From the NCBI GenBank assembly GCA_035649495.1, contig DASRJL010000210.1:1-25404 (forward strand): 25,404 nucleotides of DNA, in the 5' to 3' direction. How positions within the stretch are numbered: position 1 is the first letter of the stretch; each line of letters starts with the position of its first letter. Position numbers and translations under genes: made by a program. Below, one piece after another: positions 6,862 through 13,241 of the stretch. This DNA comes from SG8-41 sp035649495. Its GTDB lineage: Bacteria; Pseudomonadota; Gammaproteobacteria; Burkholderiales; SG8-41. A model generated the notes under the pieces. It ran no database searches, was not told the DNA's origin, and saw only the letters and a program-made list of their open reading frames with translations.

Positions 6862-8571
6862 ATGGCGTATGACCTGCTGATCAAGAACGGCCGTGTTGTG
6901 GACGGCTCGGGAATGCCGGCTTTTCGCGGCGATGTCGCGGTCGAGAACGGCAAGATCGTCGAGATGGGCAAGCTCTCCGGTCCGACCAAGAACACGGTCG
7001 ATGCCGAGGGACGGGTGGTCGCGCCCGGCTTCGTCGACAACCATACTCACTTCGACGCACAGGTCACGTGGGATCCGCTGTGCTCGTTCTCGCCGCAGCA
7101 CGGCGCGACCACGGTCGTCTTCGGGAACTGCTCGCTCGGGCTCGCGCCGATCAAGCCCGGCACCGCGAACCGTGTCGCCGAGTTCCTGTCGTACGTCGAA
7201 GCGATCCCGATGAACGTGCTCGGCACGGTGGACGTCGAGTGGGAGTCGGTGGCGCAATACATGAACCGGCTCGAAGGACGCCTGGGCGTCAACGTCGGTA
7301 ACTTCATCGGCCACACGACGGTGCGTTATTACGTGATGGGCGACGACGCCCAGAAGCGCACGGCCACGGACGATGAGATCAAGCAGATGCAGGACGTCGT
7401 GCGCGACGGCATGAAGGCCGGTGCGCTCGGCTTCTCGGTCTCGCGGAACCGCGGTCACTACGACCCGCAGGGCGTGCACATTCCGGCGTTGTGGGCCGAC
7501 GAAAAAGAGATCTTCGCGATCGCCGACGTGCTGCGCGAGCTGGGCACCGGCATCATCCAGTGCGGCGGCGGCCGCGCGCCGGAGCTGAAAGACGGCCTGA
7601 TGGCGCGGCTCTCGGAAGCGACGGGCCGCACCGTCATCTACAACAACCTCGGCCAGACGATGCGCGATCCCGACGCGTGGAAGAAGCACATGGCGCGCCT
7701 CGAGGAAACCTCGGCGGCCGGCATCCGCGCCTTCCCGCTGGCCAGCCCGAACCGGACCACGCAGCACTTCACGATGAAGAACTGCCAGGTGTTCCGCGGC
7801 ACGCCGACGTGGCACCCGATTCTGCTCGCTTCCGACGAGGACAAGTTGCGCGCTTATCGCGATCCCGCGGTCCGGGCGAAGCTGCACGAAGAAGTCGTCG
7901 AGCACAAGGGCACCAAGCTGCCGGCTGCCGGCTATTCGCTCAAGTGGTGGGACTACATGTGGGTCGAAAAGGCGGCGCTCGAGAAGAACAAGAGCCTCAA
8001 GGGCAAGACGATCGGCCAGCTCGCCAAAGAGCAGGGTAAAGGCGTCATCGACGCCTTTCTCGATCTCGTCGTCGAAGAAAAGCTGGAGACCGAGTTCATG
8101 CAGGCTGAGATCAACGTCGACGACGAGGCGATGAAGCAGATCCTGAACCATCCGAACGCCATCATCGGCCTGTCTGACGGCGGCGCGCACGTGCAGTTCC
8201 ATGGCGGCTACGGCTACTGCACGCGCCTCCTCGCCGAGTGGGTACGCGAGAAGCAGATCATGACGCTGGAGCACGCGGTGCGGCGCCTGACCTTCGACTC
8301 CGCGTCCGCCCTGGGTCTCTACGATCGCGGGCTGCTGCGGCCGGGCCTGGCGGCGGACATCGTGATCTTCGATCCCGAGACGGTGCGCCCGCTCCCGGAG
8401 AGCATCGTTCACGATTTCCCGGCGGGCGGCTGGCGCGTCAAGGAGCCGGCGGCGGGCGTCTTCGCGACGATCGTCAACGGGCAGGTTCTGCTGAAGGACG
8501 GCGAGCACACAGGCGCGCTGCCGGGCAAGGTGGCGCGCAACACGTACTACAACGCGCACAACGGAAAGTAG
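6862..8571 (+). CDS. D-aminoacylase / N-acyl-D-amino-acid deacylase-family amidohydrolase
   Basis: A 569-residue composite-domain amidohydrolase. The small beta-domain starts as YDLLIKNGRVVDGSGMPAFR; the metal motif H61-T-H63 sits in GFVDNHTHFDAQ; Cys90 in VFGNCSLGLAP matches the metal-bridging cysteine of D-aminoacylase; the catalytic aspartate is in IGLSDGGAHVQ; the C-terminal beta-domain ends with GLAADIVIFDP and TIVNGQVLLKDG. Members of the family cleave N-acyl-D-amino acids and related amides. The start is fixed by GGAGAGGAG ahead of the ATG. Length is larger than classical D-aminoacylase (~480) but usual for the proteobacterial branch. The stop TAG is followed at once by a 14-bp tandem array and then by a factor-independent terminator, so it is probably a single-gene transcript. 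Confidence 0.9.
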   Translation: MAYDLLIKNGRVVDGSGMPAFRGDVAVENGKIVEMGKLSGPTKNTVDAEGRVVAPGFVDNHTHFDAQVTWDPLCSFSPQHGATTVVFGNCSLGLAPIKPGTANRVAEFLSYVEAIPMNVLGTVDVEWESVAQYMNRLEGRLGVNVGNFIGHTTVRYYVMGDDAQKRTATDDEIKQMQDVVRDGMKAGALGFSVSRNRGHYDPQGVHIPALWADEKEIFAIADVLRELGTGIIQCGGGRAPELKDGLMARLSEATGRTVIYNNLGQTMRDPDAWKKHMARLEETSAAGIRAFPLASPNRTTQHFTMKNCQVFRGTPTWHPILLASDEDKLRAYRDPAVRAKLHEEVVEHKGTKLPAAGYSLKWWDYMWVEKAALEKNKSLKGKTIGQLAKEQGKGVIDAFLDLVVEEKLETEFMQAEINVDDEAMKQILNHPNAIIGLSDGGAHVQFHGGYGYCTRLLAEWVREKQIMTLEHAVRRLTFDSASALGLYDRGLLRPGLAADIVIFDPETVRPLPESIVHDFPAGGWRVKEPAAGVFATIVNGQVLLKDGEHTGALPGKVARNTYYNAHNGK

Positions 8572-8626
8572 GATAGAGCGGTGCAGGTGAAGCGGCGCAG
8601 ATAGAGCGGCGCAGATAGAGCGTGTC
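8571..8626 (+). repeat. 14-bp tandem array at gene end
   Basis: Four units of 14 bp start at 8571, 8585, 8599 and 8613 (consensus AGATAGAGCGGCGC). The array starts at the last base of the TAG stop codon of the upstream amidohydrolase gene. The unit differs from the 15-bp GTGACGAG family elsewhere in the window but sits in the same position relative to a gene. Confidence 0.8.
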
Positions 8627-8632
8627 GGATAA

Positions 8633-8662
8633 GGGCGAGGCCTTGTGCCTCGCTCTTTTTTT
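8633..8662 (+). terminator. Rho-independent terminator of the D-aminoacylase-like gene
   Basis: GGGCGAGG (8633-8640) pairs with CCTCGCTC (8648-8655) across a 7-base loop, with one G-T wobble, and is followed directly by seven T residues (8656-8662). This is the standard form of an intrinsic terminator and lies 61 bases after the stop codon. Confidence 0.87.
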
Positions 8663-8884
8663 CCCCTCCTCCCACGAGGAGGGGTGGCGCACGAAGGCCG
8701 CCGGGATGGTCAAGTCAAACGACTATCCGTATCTATCGTGGAGGAGGAGATTCGGGTCCGGTTGGTAATCGGCGATTGGCCGGACGACAGTTACAAAGCA
8801 GATTGACTACGTTACTTCTTCGAGGCCAATCGCACTTGACCACCCCGCCCGCTCTGCGGGCACCCCTCCTATGTGAAGGAGGGG
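8663..8884. repeat. REPIN-like element: two ~52-bp arms in inverted orientation
   Basis: The left arm (8663-8715) reads CCCCTCCT, six bases, AGGAGGGG, then TGGC...GGGATGGTCAAGT. The right arm (8834-8884) is the reverse complement of a very similar sequence: its minus strand reads CCCCTCCT, six bases, AGGAGGGG, TGCC...GGGGTGGTCAAGT. Each arm folds on its own (8-bp stem, 6-base loop) and the arms could pair with each other around a 118-bp core without visible coding content. The element occupies most of the 322-bp gap between two convergent genes. It could be a REPIN or a small non-autonomous mobile element; no flanking target duplication is evident. Confidence 0.72.
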
Positions 8885-8893
8885 ATTTTCTCG

Positions 8894-9319
8894 CTAGCTA
8901 ACGACTTTGTCCTTCCGGCGGGCAGGCGCGGCGGTTGAGGCTTCCTGGCCGGGCAGCGGCGAGGTGCCGCGCCAATGGCCCACGTCGATGACCAGGCCTT
9001 CAGGCATCTGGTACTTCGATTCGTAGTAGGCGTCACCCATTGCAATGGGGCTCAACTCCGTGGCGCCGGCCTCCAGCAGCCGTTGCCGGGCGGCGTCGGC
9101 GTCGTCCACGCTGAAGCCTATGTGCTCGAAACCAGCAGGCCTGGTTTGACCGCGTGCGTTGGTGGTGGGCAGCAGCGTGATATTCACGTCGCCGTCGGAA
9201 AGATCGATCGGTCCGTGGCCCCTCCGCAGCACCAGGTCGAGCCCGAACACCCGCTGGAAGAAAGCCGCCGTCGCCTCGACGTCCTCGCAGCGGATAGCAA
9301 TGTGCCGTATCTTCGCCAT
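8894..9319 (-). CDS. VOC-family (glyoxalase/bleomycin-resistance fold) protein
   Basis: A 141-residue single-domain vicinal-oxygen-chelate protein. The two beta-alpha-beta-beta-beta modules are visible: IRHIAIRCEDVEATAAFFQR with His6 as likely first metal ligand, then FEHIGFSVDDADAARQRLL, and the final strand GLVIDVGHW. Members are metal-dependent lyases, isomerases (for example methylmalonyl-CoA epimerase) or dioxygenases; substrate unassigned. The start at 9319 (MAKIRH) has GGAGG six bases upstream; an in-frame ATG at 9331 and a longer open frame to 9694 lack support. The C-terminal ~25 residues (PLPGQEASTAAPARRKDKVV) are low-complexity and probably disordered. Divergent from the crotonase-fold gene at 9419 with a 99-bp gap. 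Confidence 0.88.
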   Translation of the reverse strand: MAKIRHIAIRCEDVEATAAFFQRVFGLDLVLRRGHGPIDLSDGDVNITLLPTTNARGQTRPAGFEHIGFSVDDADAARQRLLEAGATELSPIAMGDAYYESKYQMPEGLVIDVGHWRGTSPLPGQEASTAAPARRKDKVVS

Positions 9320-9418
9320 GTGAGCCTCCATGGATGGTCCGGGGCTGATGATACACCGCGTGGCCCCGACCCGGTATCGCGTGCTACCCTTGCCGCTCAC
9401 CCTGGAAGGAAGAACGCC

Positions 9419-10210
9419 ATGACATACGAACATATCCTGGTCGCCGTGGAAGACGGCGTGTCCGTCATCACCCTCAATCGTCCCGAAAAGCTGAACGCGA
9501 TGAACCGCAAGCTGAACGAGGAGCTCCACCACGCGGTGAAAGCGGCGGAGTCGGACGACGCGATCGGCTGCATCGTGATCACCGGAGCCGGGGAGAAGGC
9601 GTTCTCGGCGGGCGGCGACATCAACGAGCAGCTCACGAACGACGCCAAGTTCTCGGACAAGGAATTGGACGAGATGCGCGACAACAAGCGGCAATACGAG
9701 ATCAGCGCGTGCCTGAAGCCGGTCATCGGCATGATGAACGGTCTCGCCTACGGCGGAGCCGCGGTGCTGTCCTCGTCACTCGACATGCGAATAGGCTGCG
9801 AGCGGACGAAGTTCCGTTTTCTCGCCGCTGCCTACGGTCGCATCAACAGCACCTGGACGCTCCCCAACCAGGTCGGTTGGCCGATCGCGAAGGAGCTGCT
9901 CTTCACCGCCCGTATCGTGGAGGCCGAGGAAGCGTACCGCATCGGGCTCCTCAACCATCTCGTACCCGGCGAGCAACTGCGCGCGAAGACGATGGAAATC
10001 GCGAAGATGATCGCGAAGAATCACGGTGGCGCGATAAAGGGCATCAAGGCACTGATGCTGAAGCAGATGAGCCAGAACCTGGAGGAGCAGTTCGACGCGG
10101 AGAAGGATTACACGACCCACGTGCTGCGCGGCGCGAAGGCGAAGGACGCGTTTCCCGAGTTCCTGGAGCGGAAGGGGCTGGCGAAGGATGGAACGAGGGT
10201 TTCGCGGTGA
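9419..10210 (+). CDS. Enoyl-CoA hydratase/isomerase (crotonase) family protein
   Basis: A 263-residue crotonase-fold protein. The oxyanion-hole segments are present: AFSAGGDI (residues 61-68) and NGLAYGGAAVL (107-117). In classical enoyl-CoA hydratase the second segment ends GGG-x-E-L; here the glutamate position is Val116. The second catalytic glutamate (PEI context) aligns with Ala136 in KFRFLAAAYGRI. By that hand alignment both general acid/base residues are missing, so it is more likely an isomerase, a lyase with other residues, or a non-standard family member than a true hydratase. The start at 9419 follows GGAAGGAAG. The stop codon is embedded in the first unit of a GTGACGAG repeat, and the residues just before the stop (GTRVSR) also look repeat-derived. 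Confidence 0.9.
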   Translation: MTYEHILVAVEDGVSVITLNRPEKLNAMNRKLNEELHHAVKAAESDDAIGCIVITGAGEKAFSAGGDINEQLTNDAKFSDKELDEMRDNKRQYEISACLKPVIGMMNGLAYGGAAVLSSSLDMRIGCERTKFRFLAAAYGRINSTWTLPNQVGWPIAKELLFTARIVEAEEAYRIGLLNHLVPGEQLRAKTMEIAKMIAKNHGGAIKGIKALMLKQMSQNLEEQFDAEKDYTTHVLRGAKAKDAFPEFLERKGLAKDGTRVSR

Positions 10211-10229
10211 CGAGCTTTGCGGTGACGAA
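10207..10229 (+). repeat. 15-bp repeat array (short), stop codon inside first unit
   Basis: One full unit, GTGACGAGCTTTGCG, starts at 10207 and a truncated second (GTGACGAA) at 10222. The TGA at 10208-10210 is the stop of the crotonase-fold gene. Seven bases on, an array of opposite polarity begins at 10236. Confidence 0.82.
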
Positions 10230-10235
10230 CAGCAG

Positions 10236-10318
10236 AGCGTCGTTACCAGCGTAGCGTCGTCACTGGCGATAGCGTCGTCACCAAACGAAGTGTCGTCACC
10301 AACCAGAGCGTCGTCACC
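10236..10318 (-). repeat. 17-18 bp tandem array of inverse polarity, abutting the next start codon
   Basis: Units beginning AGCGTCGTCACC or AGTGTCGTCACC start at 10236, 10253, 10271, 10289 and 10307 (spacings 17, 18, 18, 18). The shared core TCGTCAC is the complement of GTGACGA in the 15-bp family, so the two arrays can base-pair in register over seven bases per unit. The last unit ends one base before the ATG of the VOC gene at 10319, so the normal ribosome-site position is occupied by repeat sequence. Confidence 0.85.
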
Positions 10319-11251
10319 ATGCCCAATCTTCCCGCCCCAGGTTTCCATCATCTCCACCTGAACTCCGTCGATCCCGACGCCGCGATCGACTTTTACACGA
10401 GGCAGTTTCCGAGCACGTCGAAGACAACGTGGGGCGGCATGCCGGCGCTCGCGTCGCCGAACGACGTCCTGATCCTGTTCGAGAAAGTCGACAAGACGCC
10501 CACGATCGAGCCGCAATCCGCGATCTGGCATTTCGGGTGGCACATCCCGGACATCCGCGGCCGCATCGAAACCTACAAGAAGCGGCCGGATGTGAAGCTA
10601 ATGCCGCTGTATACGACGGAGCCCGGCGAATACGTCCTGATCAGCAGCGACACTTTCCAGCCCACTAGCGGCGCGCCCGGACTCACGAAAGCGCAGATCG
10701 CGGAAGCGAAAGCCCGGGGCGACAAGCCGAAGGGCGGCGGCGGCTTTGCGTACATGCAGGGCCCGGATAACGCCATCGTGGAGTACGTCGGAGATCATCC
10801 GACCGAGTACATGAACCACGTGCACATGTGGCAGGAAGACCCATTCTGCGCGCAGATCTGGTACCAGAAGCACTTGAACGCGCCGCAGATGGAGGGACGG
10901 GGGCTCCCTGCGTCGGTGACGGAGACCAACTGCAAGGTGGCGCGCGGGCTCGAACGCTCCTTCCCGGCGCTGGAGCAGGGAGGAATGTTTCGCAATCCGC
11001 GGGCCGCGGTCACGTTCGGAGATGTAGCACTGGCCTGGTATGCCAACCAGGGGGACAAGCCGCTCGCAAGCCCGCGCGGTCAGCTCTACGACCACATCGC
11101 GCTCTCCGTCACCGATCTCGACGCCTGGGTTGCCAAGCTGAAAGGCGAGGGCGTCACGTTCCTCGAGCAGCCCTACAAGCTCGGCGACACTCGCGCCGTG
11201 ATGATCGAAGGCCCGAGCCGCGAAGCGCTGGAACTCGTCGAGGTCCGCTGA
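10319..11251 (+). CDS. Two-module VOC-family dioxygenase-like protein
   Basis: A 310-residue protein with two VOC-like halves. The N-terminal module opens PGFHHLHLNSVDPDAAIDFY, with IWHFGWHIPD and a region ending in AIVEYVGDHP. The C-terminal module opens EYMNHVHMWQEDPFCAQIWY and closes with LYDHIALSVTDLDAWVAKL and EALELVEV. His and Glu residues at the expected strand positions suggest one metal site per module or one functional site, as in extradiol dioxygenase-type proteins; activity cannot be fixed. An insert of about 40 charged residues sits between strands of the first half (GLTKAQIAEAKARGDKPKGG). The ATG at 10319 is the natural N-terminus, but upstream sequence is repeat array rather than a clear ribosome site. 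The stop is followed after four bases by another 15-bp array. Confidence 0.85.
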   Translation: MPNLPAPGFHHLHLNSVDPDAAIDFYTRQFPSTSKTTWGGMPALASPNDVLILFEKVDKTPTIEPQSAIWHFGWHIPDIRGRIETYKKRPDVKLMPLYTTEPGEYVLISSDTFQPTSGAPGLTKAQIAEAKARGDKPKGGGGFAYMQGPDNAIVEYVGDHPTEYMNHVHMWQEDPFCAQIWYQKHLNAPQMEGRGLPASVTETNCKVARGLERSFPALEQGGMFRNPRAAVTFGDVALAWYANQGDKPLASPRGQLYDHIALSVTDLDAWVAKLKGEGVTFLEQPYKLGDTRAVMIEGPSREALELVEVR

Positions 11252-11255
11252 CGCG

Positions 11256-11330
11256 GCGACGAGTTTCAAGGTGACGAGCTTCGCGGTGACGAGCTTTGCA
11301 GTGACGAGTTTCACGGTGACGAGTTGCGCG
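11256..11330 (+). repeat. 15-bp tandem array, five units
   Basis: Five uninterrupted 15-bp units start at 11256, 11271, 11286, 11301 and 11316 (GYGACGAGYTTYGCG and variants), four bases after the TGA stop of the VOC gene. It is the longest copy of this family in the window. Confidence 0.9.
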
Positions 11331-11356
11331 GAGATCTACCGCAAGCACACCAGAGA

Positions 11357-11403
11357 AGCGTCGTCACCAACGAAGTGTCGTCACTACCGATAGCGTCGTC
11401 ACT
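11357..11403 (-). repeat. 17-18 bp array of inverse polarity
   Basis: Units AGYGTCGTCACY start at 11357, 11374 and 11392. As at 10236, they follow a 15-bp GTGACGAG array and precede the next gene (NnrU, ATG at 11423, whose own AGGGG ribosome site lies between). The two arrays are separated by a 26-bp spacer and can pair through GTGACGA/TCGTCAC. Confidence 0.83.
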
Positions 11404-11422
11404 TTCTGTTTAGGGGTCGCGA

Positions 11423-12079
11423 ATGGCCGCACTTGTCGCCGCCACCGTAGTATTCCTGGCGACGCACTTCGTCGCGAGCACGCCGTTGCGCCCCGTGCTG
11501 GTGAAGGCGATCGGCGAGTGGCCGTATCGCGGCCTGTATTCGCTCGTCGCCCTCGCGGCGATAGTCTGGATGGCTTACGCCTATGGCAACGCACCACGGG
11601 AGCCGTTGTGGACCGGCTTGCGCTTTCTTCCGGTCGCGCTGATGCCCGTAGCGTTCGTGCTGCTCATCTGCGGGTACTCGCGCAACCCGACCATGATCGG
11701 CGCGGACAAGCTCTTGAAGAGTGAAGACCCGGCGCGCGGGATGATCCGCATCACGCGCCATCCGATCATGTGGGCGCTGATCCTGTGGTCGGGCGCGCAC
11801 CTCATCGCGCGCGGCGATCTCGGCTCCCTGATCTTCTTCGGCAGTTTCCTGCTTCTCGCCGGCGTGGGAACGTTCTCGATGGATTCGCGGAAGAAGTCGA
11901 ACCCGGACTGGGCGCGCTTCGCCGCGGTGACTTCCAACGTTCCCTTCGCCGCCATCGCGCAGGGGCGCAACCGGATCGTCTGGCGCGAGATCGGATGGGT
12001 GCGGCCGTTGATCGGGCTGGCGGTCTGCGCCGCTTTCTTCGCGGCGCACCAGTGGCTCTTCGGCGCGAGGCCGTTCTAG
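11423..12079 (+). CDS. NnrU-family integral membrane protein
   Basis: A 218-residue membrane protein with about six hydrophobic segments: AALVAATVVFLATHFVA, a segment around YSLVALAAIVWMAYAYG, then FLPVALMPVAFVLLICG, a fourth around IMWALILWSGAHLIA, LIFFGSFLLLAGVG, and the C-terminal LIGLAVCAAFFAAHQWLF. The middle RNPTMIGADKLLKSEDPARG followed by MIRITRHPIMWA is the conserved NnrU/isoprenylcysteine-methyltransferase-like loop with the RHP motif. NnrU was named for a link to nitric-oxide-responsive denitrification genes, but many homologues lie outside such loci, as here, and the function is unclear. The start has AGGGG seven bases upstream. Convergent with the next minus-strand gene, with only 12 bases between stops. 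Confidence 0.9.
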   Translation: MAALVAATVVFLATHFVASTPLRPVLVKAIGEWPYRGLYSLVALAAIVWMAYAYGNAPREPLWTGLRFLPVALMPVAFVLLICGYSRNPTMIGADKLLKSEDPARGMIRITRHPIMWALILWSGAHLIARGDLGSLIFFGSFLLLAGVGTFSMDSRKKSNPDWARFAAVTSNVPFAAIAQGRNRIVWREIGWVRPLIGLAVCAAFFAAHQWLFGARPF

Positions 12080-12101
12080 TCGGGGATGACGCTAGCCCGA
12101 C
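12079..12101. other. Short inverted repeat between convergent genes
   Basis: GTCGGG (12079-12084) pairs with CCCGAC (12096-12101) across 11 bases that contain the 12-bp space between the NnrU stop and the stop of the opposing gene. There is no T-run on either side, so it is at best a weak bidirectional terminator. Confidence 0.3.
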
Positions 12102-13237
12102 ATGGCACCGAGGTCCGCGAGCGGGTGTTCCGTGGGTTGCCAGGGCGAGACGAAGTAACCTGCGATCGATCGTTCCGCCTCCGCCAGTGTCACTGGGGAC
12201 CATGCCGGGCGGCGATCCTTGTCGATCAACAGCGCGCGTATGCCCTCGGCGAAATCCGGGCGCGCCGCGCAATGCATCGAAGCCACGAGTTCCATGCGGA
12301 ACACATCGGCGAGCGAGAGGTCGCGGGCGCGCTGCTGCAAAGCGTGCGACAGCGCGGCCGAGCTGGGCGAGCCGGCCGCGAGCGTCGCGGCGGCCTGTTG
12401 GAGCCACGGATCCTGTGCCGTGATCCCCGCAATGGCCGCAGCGATTTCGGACACCGAGGCGTAGCTGCACAGATTGTCGATCAGATCGAAGTTCGCTCGC
12501 GCGGGACCCACGGTCTCGTCTGGCGATACCGACGAGCCGAGCAGCACGTTGGTGAGAAGGCGGTCGTTCTCCGGCCGGGAAGTCGTCCACGGCTGAGTGA
12601 GGAGGGCGTCGAAGATCAGCGCCTTGTCCGACTGGCGGATCTCATAGTCAGCCGCCCCCGCGAAGAGCGCGTCGGACGCGTTGAGAGGCGCGCCGGTCAG
12701 GGCGAGGAAGAGCCCGATCCTGCCCGGCATGCGGTTCAACAGCCAGGTGCCGCCCACGTCGGGATAAAGGCCTATGCTGATCTCCGGCATCGCGATCCTG
12801 GAACGCTCGGTGACCACGCGGTGGCTGGCGCCGCCCATCAGCCCGAGCCCGCCTCCCATGACGATACCGTGACCCCAGCACAGTACCGGCTTGGGATAGT
12901 TGTGGATCAGGTAGTCCAGCCGGTACTCGCGGGAGAAGAACGCCAGCGCGTAAGCGTTGGCGCGGACGTCATCGCGCCGAGCGGAGGCGCGATGCTCCAG
13001 TATCGAACCGCGTAGCGCGTGCAGATCGCCGCCCGCGCAAAAAGCCCTCTCGCCCGTGCCCTCCATCGCGACGAGCGCGATCGCCGGGTCTGCGACCCAC
13101 GCGGCGAGGCGCTCGTTCATGAGATCGATCATCTCGAGCGTCAACGCGTTCAGCGTCTTCTCCGCGTTCAGCCGCGCGATGCCGATGCGCGCGCCGTTAT
13201 CGGCGCGGCGCTCCTCGAACAGCACCACACTCGTCAC
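12092..13237 (-). CDS. 3-hydroxyisobutyryl-CoA hydrolase-like enoyl-CoA hydratase/isomerase (ECH_2)
   Basis: From the GTG at 13237 the protein has 381 residues. It matches the HIBYL-CoA hydrolase branch of the crotonase family: oxyanion elements AFCAGGD (65-71) and GHGIVMGGGLGLMGGAS, and the branch-specific pair Glu152 and Asp160 in MPEISIGLYPDVGGTWLL. The long C-terminal helical domain (ECH_2) ends with the usual W-rich sequence near RPAWSP. The enzyme normally frees 3-hydroxyisobutyrate from its CoA ester in valine breakdown; related members use other 3-hydroxyacyl-CoAs. An upstream TTG at 13276 would add MPRNHTETHGREY, which is translated from an intergenic repeat and overlaps the preceding gene; the GTG four bases after that gene's stop is preferred. 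Cotranscribed with the molybdenum hydroxylase. Confidence 0.88.
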   Translation of the reverse strand: MTSVVLFEERRADNGARIGIARLNAEKTLNALTLEMIDLMNERLAAWVADPAIALVAMEGTGERAFCAGGDLHALRGSILEHRASARRDDVRANAYALAFFSREYRLDYLIHNYPKPVLCWGHGIVMGGGLGLMGGASHRVVTERSRIAMPEISIGLYPDVGGTWLLNRMPGRIGLFLALTGAPLNASDALFAGAADYEIRQSDKALIFDALLTQPWTTSRPENDRLLTNVLLGSSVSPDETVGPARANFDLIDNLCSYASVSEIAAAIAGITAQDPWLQQAAATLAAGSPSSAALSHALQQRARDLSLADVFRMELVASMHCAARPDFAEGIRALLIDKDRRPAWSPVTLAEAERSIAGYFVSPWQPTEHPLADLGAMSG

Positions 13238-13241
13238 GTAT

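Noticed and set aside
6844..8559. 571-codon minus-strand open frame
   Set aside because: It is antisense to the D-aminoacylase-like gene, whose catalytic motifs are all present on the plus strand.
9320..9694. N-terminal extension of the minus-strand VOC protein
   Set aside because: It overlaps the divergent crotonase gene; the ATG at 9319 has a good ribosome site and gives a normal VOC length.
10207..11403. Periodic repeats considered as a CRISPR array
   Set aside because: Units are 15-18 bp and nearly contiguous with no unique ~30-bp spacers, and no cas genes are present.
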